Assembly: GCA_030704615.1 (NCBI GenBank)
Contig: CM060731.1
Span: 26,290,001 to 26,350,000 of the forward strand
From: Takakia lepidozioides
Taxonomy: Eukaryota > Streptophyta > Takakiopsida > Takakiales > Takakiaceae
Direction of reading: 5' to 3'
DNA: 60,000 bases
Part shown: in pieces, positions 45,445 to 57,445 of the stretch
Layout: each line of letters starts with the position of its first letter
How positions within the stretch are numbered: the stretch's first letter is position 1
Position numbers and translations under genes: made by a program
Notes under the pieces: model-generated
Database searches by the model: none
Seen by the model: only the letters and a program-made list of their open reading frames with translations
Told to the model about the DNA's origin: nothing

Positions 45445-46070
45445 CAACGACGCAATGGCGTGAGCGTACGCTCACGCAGGAGTGACGTGGCGTGAGCGTA
45501 CGCTCATGCCAGCTGACGTGGCGTGAGCCTACACCCACGCTGATGTGGCGTGAGCGTCATGTCAGCATGCTGATGTGGCGGCAAATGATGACATGGCACT
45601 GTCCGTCATCTGCCACGTCAGCATTAACATGCGCCGCCTATAACCGAGGATGGTCCTATGACCGTGGAATTAATGCAGGGAATCTTGCCTAAATAGAATC
45701 AAGACTACCATGAGGCCTACAATTGTAGCATCCAACATTGTGCAATTACAAATGCTTGTTTCACTTTTACAATTATGAAGACGAGAAAATATCCTCACAA
45801 AGTGTGCGCCATAGAGGCTGCCACGGGAAGACCTTCCTCCCTCCTCAAATAACAATGAGAGTTAGGATCATCTTCAAAAGATGATTGTAGTGCATATCGA
45901 CGGCAAGACATGTAGACTTCGAACGGTGCAATGACAAATGTGCTTTTAAAAGTTGCCACTCAGAGCTCACTCCGTATAGTTGGAGGCCATATCATTGCAC
46001 TGCCGACGAATTGATGTGAATTACACATTTCAAATCATGGTCGTCCACATACCACATTGCATAGTTGATG

Positions 46071-47963
46071 CTACCCATGTGTTGTATCTCGCTGCAATAG
46101 AGTATCAACCTCGTTGAAACTCATAGTGGCCTGGTGAATGAAGTTGTTACGTTTGGGATCGCAAACCATCCTCTTCAAAAATATGAAATACAAATGTTTG
46201 CAGGGTATGAATTTACCTCTCTTGCCCAAACTGGTTGATAGCATATTCACAAAATCAGAACATGTGCAATTGGGGAAATTGAAAACCGTGATGTTGTAGG
46301 TCCTGTCATGAACAGCAGATGTGGAAGTGATGATTGTGAATACCCGACCATATCCTGGATCGGGTACTTCCGTGGTGCTTCCAACACGAGGTTGGAGCAT
46401 TCTTGCGGACTCCACTTTGCCAAAGTGTTCAGCGGTTGGAGGGAAACGCCGAACGAGCTTTCCATCTTGTTTGGTTGGCCACAAGTCAGGATTTGCCGGG
46501 GACCCGAGAGGACGCAAAAGTAGTAGCACATGCATGGAGTTGGGGTTGTCTCGCAAGGGAAAAGCCTGCCTCCTCCAGCATTTCAATCTCCTGAAATCTG
46601 AGATGTGTTCCCACCTTCACGGGCCAAACGGTTGGAGGAGATGGCTTCATCACTACGAAAGGACGCACAGTTCCATGCACATATCTGGCACAATCATTTG
46701 CGCAAAACCAGAACTTGTGGTTCTTGGCTTCTCGTTGACCGTATGGACGCATCAAACCCGTGAAAGTCGGAGCAGGAGTTCGGGCACTACCTCTGGATAT
46801 AGATGAAGTGCACTTCTAGTTGCCCTGATCGTTGTACATTTCACACGAGACCCTACACTTGTGCGTTCTATGTGCCAAACGTGGTCGGGGCATGCAGACT
46901 CAAGCACATCAAGGGGGTTGTTTCTCTCTTGCACCATTTCAGTGGCACTGTTTGATGGTGGAGCTTGCCGTCGTGTTGGAGGTTCCTCCACAATGGAGGT
47001 TCTGGACATGGAGCTGTCATGCAGGGGAACACGAGGCTTTGAGAAGTTATCACGGTCTACCCTGTGCGAATCGGAATCCGAACCAGGTGGAGTGTTCAAT
47101 TTCCTCTTACAGGAGCCGAATCTCTCCTCCCCTTCAAGATGTGGAACTCTAGAAACAATTGGAGTTCCCTGGGCATACATGCTCACCTCCCGTGCTATCT
47201 TGATTGGATCCCCAGATCTGTTTGCAGCACGCAACATCAACTCCCATTTGTCCGGACCCTTGCCACCAACCCCACCTCACAAGAAATCACGGTATCGGGT
47301 TTGTTGTTGCAAGGCACGTATCAAATCATCTGTTGTTGCCACATACAAATCCCGACCTCGTTTCCCAGACTGCTGCAACCATGCGTTGTGCACAATTTCT
47401 GCCAAATTGCAAGATGGCATGTCTGCCATTTCCTCAATGGACATGTTCTGCAAAGTGGAGAACCCCACTTCAAAACAGTGAACAGAAAACAACATAAAGA
47501 AAGTGAGGAGACAATAAAATGGAAAGTAAATGTATGAATAAAACAAGAAATATAAGCCTCGTACCACTGCCATGGCTGCTCCCCTCTGTCTATACCGGAA
47601 GTGCCAAAACGCCAGCCAATCTTCCAATGCTCTCATACTCTCAAGTGATGCAGCTCCAGAAGAGAACCACCAAGCACGAAGTGTCTGGAACAAAGTGTCC
47701 GCCTCCTTCATTGTTCTAGCATCTTTGTACTCTTTGCACAATTTACGGTGCTGAGTCTACATCTCTGGTTTGATGTCCGACTTTGTATGTTTTTCCAGAG
47801 AGTGTGTCCAATGGAATAGACATGTACGCTCTCTTCCTCGCATTGGCACTTTTGGGTCGCCCGATCCGAAGACAATACGAACAGCATTGAAATTTGCTTG
47901 AGCACTATCCGCCATGAAACCTGCGAAATTTGGAGTTGGCAGCCCACCTCTTTCCCATGACAT
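46071..47963 (-). pseudogene. MULE2 transposase C-terminal part (second copy)
   Basis: Read downward from 47963: NFAGFMADSAQANFNAVRIV (second catalytic Asp region) and RGRERTCLFHWTHSLEKHTK (CxxH block), then a helix LFQTLRAWWFSSGAASLESM, intron, MSIEEMADMPSCNLAEIVHN, and at the end the SWIM finger CTCSDF...IPCKHLYFIFLKRM (46250-46170) and stop at 46071. It preserves the DDE middle that the first copy lost. Frame breaks near 47700, 46800 and 46490, and loss of everything N-terminal, make it inactive. Confidence 0.8.
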
Positions 47964-49509
47964 AACAAAATTGGAGAGTGATTTCGTGCATGGATACAGA
48001 CCTGGTGCACAAGTTTTTTATGTGTCACTGACGGATATAAATGGGAAAAGCACATTAGTGTCTCCAGAGATCAGTGATACCTGGGATGAGTGCTGGAAAG
48101 ATGCTAATGAGGAGTTCGAGCTGGGCCTCATGATGGGAAAGAACACCTAGCAATTCTGCAACCACATGTTCTACGTCTGGGACGGCAACCACCGATTGCT
48201 GGCATGGATGGGATACATTCAGAAACATCATGCGAAAGACAAAGACAAGCATGTTGCTGTGGAGGCAATGGTTTTGGATCCAGGAAACGACATCGCTAGG
48301 CTTCTTACAGCTATGCACAACGTGAACAAGTAAGTCATCCTAGAGACTTCATTCCCTCTGTAGTGTCTTGTTAATCCCAAAAAAACAGTGTTAAGGAATG
48401 CAATGTTTCCAATGTTTTTGCAGATCAACAGAGAAATCGCATGTGACGACAAGCTTGGTCCACACACTATTCCGAATTCAGAGGATTGGTCTGATGAAGC
48501 TGGATGATTTTCGGACAGTACTCCCCCCCCCCAATATAATCAAGAAGTGCGAAACAGGAAGAGCTGCAGGCACTTGGTATTCTTTGACTCGAGAGGCGTT
48601 TCTGGAGTACATGTATGCGGTAAGCCCGAGTCTGTACTCAGTTTACTTTTCGAATACATGTTTGTAGTCCCTTCGGTGCTAATCACTATTTGAATCAATG
48701 CAGCAAGAACTGGCAGAGGCAGCTGAGAAGGGAAAATCCGAATATTACCGCACTACACCAGAGGAACTAAGGACATCAAAGGGTGTGGAAGCAGCAATAA
48801 AAAGGAGTTTGAAATGCGAAGAACCAAATTGATGTCCGCCTTCGGAAAGCAGCTTAGAATAGTAGATCCTGGACTTGGTTCTGAGTTCCTTCAGCAGATC
48901 AAATCTCACTATGACAAGCATGTGCATCCGGAGATGCAACAGGAGAAATTGCACCGGCTGGCCATATCCATGGTCGACCCACAAACAGAAATAAGGTGGC
49001 TGGAGATATGGAACTCAGATCAGACAGTAAATGACTTGAATCAGTTCCCAAAGAGCACCATACAGTCTGGCACAAAGGTGGAAGGAATCAGTGATTTGGT
49101 GTTTGATAACTGGCTCCACAAGGCTACATTTTGGAGTCAGGTGTGTATTCAAATAAGCCTTTTTCTTTTCTTCAATTATGTGATGAGTATCTTATTTGCA
49201 ATACTGACAAATATACAATTTGCAGCTTGAAAAACGCACCGTCATTGTGCTGGATCAGACTTTGAGGACTTGAACATTTCGATTGTTTCCCCTCCCCAAA
49301 TGTCATCGGAGGCATACATAAGGAAGTGGAGAGGTCTCACCTGGAGATACTGTTTTTTCCGGGAGTTCTCCAAAGATGGTAACATTTTATGCTCCAACGA
49401 CTTTGACAGTCAGGTTGGAGGAGAGTGGGCCATGATGCGAGTTGTGTACAGGTGCAATATCATACTGGAAACTCTACTGCACTTTTTGGGAAATAATTTG
49501 GCTTCATAA
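47944..49509 (+). pseudogene. ParB-like/methyltransferase gene fragment (second copy)
   Basis: Exons 47944-48329, 48424-48619, 48704-49140 and 49226-49451 correspond to first-copy exons 27729-25919, with identical GT-AG borders. It contains MFYVWDGNHRLLAWMGYIQ (ParB/Srx-like), the LMKLDDFRTVLPP exon and KATFWSQ. A CAG-to-TAG nonsense change at about 48148-48150 lies just before the ParB motif, and one-base deletions near 48800 and 49265 shift the frame. However, the frame around 49065 (SGTKVEGISDLVFDNW) is intact where the first copy is shifted, so the two copies together define the ancestral exon. The methyltransferase domain itself is absent. Confidence 0.8.
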
Positions 49510-49519
49510 GGATTGTAAT

Positions 49520-50310
49520 CATAGATCCAAATTGAATGTCGTTGACGACATTCACTTCTTTGTCTTAGTCATTCTTAAGCGAGAATTTGAATTCACCTGG
49601 ATTAGGAGCTTAGGGTGTAATTATAGTGTCCCTGATTAGAATTGATAATGTCCATGAATGGCGTTGACGACATTCACATCCAGAGTTGTTAAGAGGTCCT
49701 CAGAGTTATGTAAGTTTTTGTAATGTCCATAGAGTTTACAGTGAGGGTTCCTCACTCCAGTTTGCTGAATGTCAATGCGGACATTCAGTTGTTCTGCAAT
49801 GCTTTTGCCTCTTGCGAGAAATCTTGAGGCTTGATTAGCTGTGTTATTAGAGATCCAAAGTGAATGTCGTTGACGACATTCACTTCTATGTCTGTGTCAT
49901 TCACCAGCGATAATTTGAATTTACATGGATTAGGAGCTTAGGGTGTATTTATTGGTTCCTTGTTCGGAATTTTGTGAATGGCGTTGACGCCATTCACATC
50001 CAGTGTTATTATGAGGTCCTCAGTGTTATGTTCGTTATGAATGTCCATTGAGTTTTTAGGGAGGGTTCCTTACTCGAGTTTCTGAATGTCGTTGCCGACA
50101 TTCAGTTTCCATCCAATGATTTTGCCTCTTTTGAGAAATCATTAGGCTTGATTAGCAGTGTATTCACAAATCCAAAGTGAATGCCATTGACGACATTCAC
50201 TTCTATGTCTGTGTCATTCCAAAGCGAGAGTTTGCATTCACGTGGATTAGGGTGTATTTGCAGTATCATTGAATGGAATTTTTTGAATGGCGTTGACGAC
50301 ATTTACATCC
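49520..50310. repeat. MULE2 intronic palindrome array (second copy)
   Basis: Eight copies of GAATGKCGTTGACGMCATTC (near 49534, 49655, 49770, 49862, 49976, 50084, 50180 and 50284), the inverted counterpart of the 25.1-25.9 kb array. Arms stay complementary even where both arms have changed (GGCGTTGACGCC at 49976). Confidence 0.9.
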
Positions 50311-50574
50311 GGAGCTGTCGCGTGGTCCTGAAAGGGAGGTTTGCTATTTCATGAGCATGAGCGGCATGAGCGGCATGAGCGGAGTAGTAAGACAATCGGT
50401 TTTCATGAGCAGAAGTACAAATTTTGAAAATAAAAAACAATAAAAAACAGTAATTTAATGCAATGTGTCAGGAAAAACAAATATATTATTCGGCCCCTTG
50501 AAGGGAAAATTGCAGTTTTGACAGTTGTGCTCATGATATTTCGTCTTCCGCTCATGCCAATTCCCAGCGACATG

Positions 50575-51020
50575 TGCAAATATGGCGCCGAATTTCGCGG
50601 TAATAGGGTCCGTAACCTGAAAAAACGGCGACGTATTTCACGGTAATAGGTCTCTCTGGCGAAAAATGGTGCCGAATTCCGCGGCTATAGGTCCCCTCAT
50701 GACAGGTAATTCGGCGCCATTTTTCCAGTGCATGTTCGGACTTAGCCAGTTTTCGGCGCAAAATAGGGAAATTCGGCGCCATTTTTCCAAACACTGTACC
50801 AGTGCATGTTGGGACTTAGCCAGTTCTCGGCCCAAAAAAGAGAAATTCGGCGCCATTTTTCCAGACACGGTACCAGTGCATGTTGGGACTTAGCCAGTTT
50901 TCGGCCCAAAAAAGAGAAATTCGGTGCCATTTTCCCAGACACAGGTACCAGTGCATGTTGGGACTTAGCCAGTTTTCGGCCCCAAAAAGAGAAATTCGGC
51001 GCCATTTTTCCAGAAATGGC
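50575..51020. repeat. GGCGCCATTTTTCC array (second copy of the MULE1 3' array)
   Basis: Six to seven units of about 65 bases with GAAATTCGGCGCCATTTTTCC, then CAGTGCATGTTGGGACTTAG and CCAGTTTTCGGCCC; inverted relative to 17875-18300. Confidence 0.85.
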
Positions 51021-51168
51021 CCCACAACTGCTTCTGTTGGATCTCAGTTTGAATGGAATATTGCCTCATTCCAGGAGTTTTGGGGTGCATTTCATTACAC
51101 TGCAAAAAAAAGTCTGATACAGCAAAATGCAATTGAAAATATCCATATGGAGGATTCCCTTTGCCCCA

Positions 51169-53690
51169 TCAATGATTTTTGGAATCCCTAAGGAGGAGTT
51201 TGTGCAGCTCGTTCACGCTCAACGCCGGTGCATGAATAAAGTCATCAATAGTCACGTTCATCCTCAACCTCTTCAGGTCAATGTAATACAGATGCTTGCA
51301 CGGATAATACTTCGAACCCTTCTTTGCTTCCATCAACGAGAAGTCCGTACAATTGCAAGTCGGCTCCACTCCAATCGTAATTGTGTATACATCATCGCGT
51401 ATAGCCGAGCCAGCCGTTGCCATCCGATACACACGCCCAAGGCCGGGTGGGGGTACGTCCACGGAGCTCTGAATAGTGCAAGCCATCCCAAGAGCATTGG
51501 CAATCCGAGTCTCATTCAACTTGTTGGGAGGGTGTCGTCTCTTCACTCTTTCGAATCGCATTGTGGGATGTGCATAATTGTCCAATCCGTCTCTACTGGA
51601 CCGAGCAGTCTGTAATGGCTGGGTCTGAGGAACCGGAAATGCGTGGGCCGGGATGTCTGTGCGTTGCACCATTCGAAATCCTGCTGCAGATAGAGCATTC
51701 GCCTCATTCTGAGAGAGGCTGCAACCCGGTGCAACAGGCCAGACGCCCGGAGGCTCCAGCAATCTTTGAATCCCGTACTTGGGCTTGCCAAATACACAGG
51801 TCATTATGTCGTGCCTACAGAACCAAAATGTCTGCGTTGTGGCGTGAGCAAATGTGGGAGTCAAAAATCTGCCGCTGAAACAAGGTGCAGGTACAGCACC
51901 GTGTGGGTTCCTCCGAATCATCTCACCACAGCGTGCTCTCGTATCCACCCGGATGGCGCAACACTTCCCTCGAAATGCCGGCAATGTCCTTGCAATTCTC
52001 CACTGTGACTCCGACACTCTTGTCTCCACAATGGGAATGTTGTACAGCTTTACTACAGATGGCTCGTTATGTTGCCGGGGCACGCGCCCTATGCTCAAAG
52101 GAGATGGCGATCTTGAACGTGCAGGACTTGCGGTGCTCGACGAGACCTCCTCGGGCAACATCACCGGACCACGAGGGAGCGTGCGAATATTCTTGTCAGC
52201 TCGCCATGAATCCTCTTCTCCGCCAGGTGCCTCATCAAGTCTTCGTCTCACTGGACGGGTATGAACATCTCCTTCCAAATGTTGGCCTCTTCGCAGCAAT
52301 GGTGTGTCCCGAAGGCCCTCTCGCAAGGCCGCCGCCCACTTCCAAGGATTCTTCGATCTAGAGGTAGTCCGCATCAGCATTTCCTGCCTGTCCGGCCCCA
52401 AGCCCCACTGTTTCCCTTTCAAGAACTCGTTGTACCTGCATTGCTGCATAATTGACCTCACAATGTCCTCCGTTGTGGCAGTGAGGATGTCCACTAGATG
52501 CGCCGCAGAGGAGGCACGCTAGGAAGAGTGCACTGATTCGGCCATGTTTGTCGTGGGCATGTCGGTGTCGGAGTCGAGACACATTTCCTGCACAAGCACA
52601 TGTTGAGGTTACAAGCAAGTTACAAATATAGCCAAGAATAATATTCAACGGGACGCGAATTCGTGCAACTCACCTCCCGCATATAGTCGCCGAACTGGAG
52701 GAAACGATAATGCCACCATGCTAGCCAACTGACCATTGCTCCCTCGTCTGATTTCCTTACAGCACCTGACGATGTCCACCAAGCCCGTATACATGCAAAC
52801 TGTGTCTCTGCATCATCCAAGGTGGGAGCGCACTTCTACGCAAGGCACATGGAACGGTGCTCCTCTCTGAAATCTGGCGCCACAAGCCTGGTTGTGTACT
52901 GCGAAAGGCTCTGCAGAAAATGGAACCCACAAGATCTCTCCTTGCCTTCCATGGGAACATTGGGGTCTTGCCCGTACACCCTTCGGATGGCAGCCTAATT
53001 TGCTTGTGCGTTGTCCGCCATGAAACCACGGAAATTGGGAGGGGGCAATCCCGCCTTGGCCATCTGTTCGTTTATTCCCTGCCAAAGAAGCATCTCCGAT
53101 TGTGTGTCCTCTCTTTTCATCTCACAAATAGCAATTGTCATTAGCATCTTGCAGTGGGTGTCGTAGACATGTGCACCCATTGTCACCCACTGGTGATTTG
53201 TAATTCACTTGATATGGTCGAACATGACCCAACTGTTTGACAAGTCCCCACTCGTCATCTTGTCGACCAGTTGGACGCCGCTGCCAGGTCTACACGTGGA
53301 CATTTTGAATACGAAACAACGATCTGCCTCAGTCCCTTGTCCTGGAAACCTACTTCCATGAATGTAGTCATATCCACATCGTCGCTTCACCTCCAGAATG
53401 GAGTGCATATCCGAGCCACGCCCAATTTTCTGTTTGCATGAGACAACGTGGTTTCGGACATTCGGTGAACATACGTGGGACACCGACTCCAGCAATGCCT
53501 CCATTTCCTTCTCATCGAGAGGAACTCTATCGGAACCGTCTTCCGACATAATTCTGGCCAATGCCATCTTATGGGCGGCTTGGAGCTGTATCTGTTTGGG
53601 TTTGGCACCCGGTCTCAACTTAACCTCCTCCTGAACGAGCTGCTCTGCCTCGTGGGCAGCCTCCCGCGAGTTCCCGTCACTACCTGGATA
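51169..53690 (-). pseudogene. MULE1 transposase, second copy (N-terminus missing)
   Basis: Read downward: GNSREAAHEAEQLVQEEVKL (53680), KMSTCRPGSGVQLVDKMTSG and MFDHIK followed by a stop at 53205, then MGAHVYDTHCKMLMTIAICE and FRGFMADNAQANWAAIRRVY (broken near 53000), the conserved intron at about 52590-52670, and an uninterrupted 441-codon frame 52494-51169. That frame carries EDIVRSIMQQCRYNEFLKGK, RCGEMIRRNPHGAVPAPCFSG, FWFCRHDIMTCVFGKPKYGI and the SWIM finger CNCTDF...YPCKHLYYI. The long intact C-terminal frame makes this the better copy of the C-terminal half. The zinc finger and everything before it are missing. Confidence 0.8.
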
Positions 53691-54197
53691 AGTGAGTCCC
53701 TCTGGAGGCTGATATCGAGGTAACCTTTCCGGCATAGGAGACCCCCGTCGCTTCTTCTCCGCCATCTGAATTGCATAGTCTTCTCCCATGTCAAAAGAAT
53801 TCGGTGAAGAAACAGTTGTATCAGAATCCTCATCGCCTCTCAGGTGTTTTAATTTTCGAACTTTTTGTGGAATCATCTGGGGCATACAATGCTGTCCTAC
53901 CATGTCTGGAAGTTTATATTTTACAACTTGGTGTAACCGCTGAACAGCAAAATTGGTATAGACACTGAGCTCCTTGTCTGTCCAGGTGAGTGGGGTACCA
54001 ATTACTGGTGCAGCGTGCAAGTATTTCCATGCCACATGTCCCTTATAGAAAATATCATCAATGCCGAATTTCTGTGTTGACAAATTGTTCCAGGCCGCTT
54101 GAAACCATGAACGAATTTGAGAATCCTTTGCATCATAATTTTGGGTCATATAGGTACATATGAGGTGGCACCGAAGGTAATACCCAATGATCTCCAC
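53205..54197 (-). CDS. chimeric open frame: retrotransposon extra ORF fused to MULE1 transposase
   Basis: A continuous 330-codon frame whose first ~170 codons are the C-terminal part of the retrotransposon A extra ORF (IRSWFQAAWNNLSTQKFG ... PRYQPPEGLTYPGSD) and whose remainder is MULE1 transposase (GNSREAAHEAEQ ... FDHIK). The break is in frame at about 53690. Whether it is expressed is unknown; most likely a passive product of rearrangement. Confidence 0.55.
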   Translation of the reverse strand: MEIIGYYLRCHLICTYMTQNYDAKDSQIRSWFQAAWNNLSTQKFGIDDIFYKGHVAWKYLHAAPVIGTPLTWTDKELSVYTNFAVQRLHQVVKYKLPDMVGQHCMPQMIPQKVRKLKHLRGDEDSDTTVSSPNSFDMGEDYAIQMAEKKRRGSPMPERLPRYQPPEGLTYPGSDGNSREAAHEAEQLVQEEVKLRPGAKPKQIQLQAAHKMALARIMSEDGSDRVPLDEKEMEALLESVSHVCSPNVRNHVVSCKQKIGRGSDMHSILEVKRRCGYDYIHGSRFPGQGTEADRCFVFKMSTCRPGSGVQLVDKMTSGDLSNSWVMFDHIK

Positions 54198-57100
54198 TGG
54201 AATAATTCAGAAAGCGTGTTTGCATCTTTTGTTGCTCAATGTGATAACGTACCAGAAAACAGCAGTGTAGTATAACCCGCATCCCATGACAATACTTGCT
54301 ACCTCCTTGGTCTTGGTATAAATGAGTCGATGTACAACCTGGAAAGCAATTAATTCCCTCAACATGGTACCTCCCTCGTGCCAGTACTGTGCAAAGTGAT
54401 GATCCTCAATTGATCGATTCTTCGGAAGAACTTTAGTCCTAGTTGCCACTGGCAGCCAGATGCGCATGATTTGGTAGTAATGTGCAAATGACTGCGGAGG
54501 ACTAAATTCTTTCCAAGCCAAATCCAACATGATGGGAATTTGGTTGAAGGGCATAATCATAGCCCTACTGTACTCCCTTGCAGCTGGAGTTTTAGGTGGG
54601 TTAAAAGCTGCATTCCCCATACCTCAGGCTATGGTGGCTGTGGTGTGGTTTGTAGTAACCACAGGTTCAGCTACTGGTACAGTGACTTGTTGTGGTGGTG
54701 GTGGTACTGACTCTTGTATCATTGGCATCTCCTGCACCTCCTGTGAAGACTGAAAAGCCAAAGTTTTGGCTTGTAAATAAGAAGCCATTAGCTGTTCCTG
54801 AGGGATATAGACTCTTTTGTCAATGTTTGAAGTGAGGTCCTCCACTTGAGTCTGCAGTCCGTCTACATCCTCTTGTAACTCTGCTATCCTACTATAGACA
54901 TTGTCTATAGTAGTTGTGGCAATGTTCTGCACCTGTAGCCTGAGCTCATTCATCTCGCTTTGGGTGAGTTCGTGGTGCTTTGCCTACTGGCCCCTTGTGC
55001 TCACCAGACCTGCATAAGCTGTTATCCACCAAGTTGCTTGTGGTTCCCCTGAGAGTTTGCTCCTCTCTTAGCTTGTACACTTCTAACTGTTGTTGTAAAG
55101 CCTCCATGCGCTTCGCCTGAGGTTCAACCAACTTCGCATAGGCAGCAGCCAGATTATTAGCTTCCCTCTAAGCCTTGTTATTGACAGCGATTTCATTTCT
55201 ATTGGCCATGATCGTTTGGTGCAACTCCACGATGTGCTTCTCTTGATCAGCTTCAACCTGCCTGTATTGCTTGAAAGCATCCTCATTGCAACAGATTGTA
55301 TTCTTCATATCGACAATGAGTTTCAATTGCTCAACATTCTCCTCTTCTGCTTCTTCGTACATTTTTCCGCTTGACTGTTTATTTCTTTTGTAGATTGTTC
55401 AAGCATAGTTGTGAATGTAGCACATCGCCATCCTGTCATGCACTGTCTGCAACTCCGTATGTAGTGCATTCACTTCTTGCAACTTGCTTTCATGCTGCAC
55501 CTGCATTTGGTAGAGCTGTTGCTTATGTGCTTTGTGCAACTGGTCTTGCGCGAGGCCTGCCTCAATCAATTGTTCCTTGGCCAATTGCAAAGCCGCTTCT
55601 GTATTTCCTAAGTCCTGCTGCATCTTGAGAGTGACCTCTTCATCGACCTTGTTTGCACACTCAGTGGCTAGTCGAGCCTCGAACTCCTTCCTGAGTTCCT
55701 CTCTCAAGGCTGTCAATTGGGTATTGGAACATGGGATTTGACATAAGTCCCCAACAATTAAGTGTCCCCCTATGGAACTCATCAGCATTGCCTGTCGAGG
55801 GTCATCATGGTGAGGTTGCTGCTGTTCCTCCTGATCCTCAACAATGTGATGTCTCACGAACCATTCAGGCCATTGTCCCACCGGATTTTCTTCCTGAACC
55901 ACTTCATCTATCACCGGTGCTACAGTGTCATGACCTTCCGCCTGTGGTACCTCCGACACAGGTGTGTGTATTATATGCACCTCAGGATTTCCCTTGGGCA
56001 ACTGTTGCACCTCTGGGATCTCTGTCTCCTTGACCAGACCAGAATATTCATAGAGAAGGTCCCCCTTCTCCATTTCTGCCACTATCTGTTCTGTAGTTGG
56101 AATATCTAACCCTTCTCTTTCCAAATCAATTATTTCTGGTTGAGCTGCATGGACAACTTGTGACCTTGTGACAAGTCGATCAGCTGGCTGTGATGGTTGT
56201 GATACAGAAGTAACTTCCTCCTCCTCTCTGAAGGTCCTGCTTCCAGTAATAGCATTTCTCTGTGCTGTTGTGCCCCTTCCTGCACATGAGCTTGGGAAAC
56301 ATTATCATGCGGAATCCGTGAAGCCAGTGGATCCACCACTACAGTCTTTCCCCGTCTCTGCCTCTTAGTCTCGGGTTGCCCTGCTCGTCCACCCTCACTG
56401 TGTGAAGAGCCTTGCTCTTCCATTGCAGTGGTTTCTGGCTCAAACACTCCCATTTCCTTTCTTTCTTGCGCATCAAGTATGCCAGAATCAAGGATTATTT
56501 GAGCAATGATTGGGCCAGACACTATGATAGGAGACTTTGCGGTAGTACCTTGTAATCTTTTCAGCTCCTCCACCAGTGCGTTGTACATTATGTCCGCCCA
56601 TTGTACCTCTTGTCCCTTCAGGCCTTTGAGTATTTCCTCCGTGAAGGATCTGCTCAAATACTGTTGGTTCTGTTTCATGGCAATCAGAACGTTCAATACC
56701 TGGCCTACCTCTTTTAGCCCTGGGTACACAGCCTTGGTACAAGCATAACCCTGAGTTTTAAAGAAACTCCCTTCTTGGAATAAGTCCCCTATTTGCAGTC
56801 TTGCCCTCTGTTCCTCCACATGCACCTGACCTGCTGGCAATCGAAACAATTGCTGGAGGTATAGGGGAGTAATCATCAATTCAACTCCCTTCACCGTTGT
56901 TGTTCGTGTCCTTGGCTCAAAGTTCTGCAAAAATTGTAACATGTACTGTCTATGGTGTAATGTCCAATCTAGGCTTTGCATCCTTGCAATCTCAGCTCCT
57001 CCAGTATCTGTATCGTCTGTGGGGTAGCAATCGTTTGTTTCTGCAGAATTGTGGTGCTCTTCACCCTGATTTCCTCCATTCCTCTCACTCTCTTCATTTT

Positions 57101-57321
57101 AGACTCACAGAACTGTTTTGGCTGTAACAACTGCAGGAATGCCTGTAGTGCACAAGCATAAACGTATGGTTGCCGCAGAAAGCTATGGGTAATTTCTTGT
57201 AAGCCTGCGGGGCTTGCAAGCATCGCTCAAGAGAAAAGCTCCGTTCTGTCCTTTCGTGTCTATGCCACTGCGTAAGTAATATTGCGAGCGTATAGTCTGT
57301 TAGTTCCTCCATAGTTTCCAA
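53690..57321 (-). pseudogene. extra ORF of retrotransposon A, second copy (with true N-terminus)
   Basis: Start at 57321: METMEELTDYTLAILLTQWH, then SFLRQPYVYACALQAFLQLL, which continues into the part found in the first copy (MKRVRGMEEIRVKSTTILQK; LHHRQYMLQFLQNFEPRT; TKRQRRGKTVVVDPLA). The middle is a Glu/Gln-rich coiled coil with FEARLATECANKVDEEVTLK (about 55400-56124) and the end has RMIPQ/KKRRGSPMPERLPRYQ. Several frameshifts (near 57225, 56980, 56200, 55400, 54950, 54620 and 54200) inactivate it. It follows integrase on the same strand. No homologous family is recognised; a structural or coiled-coil accessory role is only a guess. Confidence 0.75.
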
Positions 57322-57445
57322 GCTATAGCATGATGGTCTGTCCCGTCGAGACGCCCGTTACTCAGAACGACGCCGCCTCAATTTCCCTCCATTTTCTTGA
57401 TCCTTTCTCTGGTTTTCTATTGGCTGTATCCGCTGTGACTGGATT

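Larger units (their letters stand above)
45445..50338. mobile_element. second MULE2 copy, inverted and internally deleted
   Basis: Starts at the exact MULE2 terminus CAACGACGCAATGGCG (45445) and then runs as the reverse complement of MULE2: subterminal motifs, transposase C-terminal half (minus), an abrupt junction near 47940, methyltransferase gene middle exons (plus) and the intronic palindrome array. It ends at about 50338 inside that intron, where it joins MULE1-type DNA. Relative to a full element it has lost both gene 5' ends with the region between them, and all methyltransferase catalytic exons. Confidence 0.75.
50339..53690 (-). mobile_element. inverted MULE1 fragment joined to MULE2
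   Basis: Reverse complement of MULE1 from about 18540 down to about 15225. The join to MULE2 lies at GTCCTGAAAGG/GAGGTTTGC (about 50327-50345). At the other end it joins retrotransposon A extra-ORF coding sequence at 53690. It includes CATGAGCGG repeats at 50350-50400, the GGCGCC array and most of the transposase. Confidence 0.8.
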
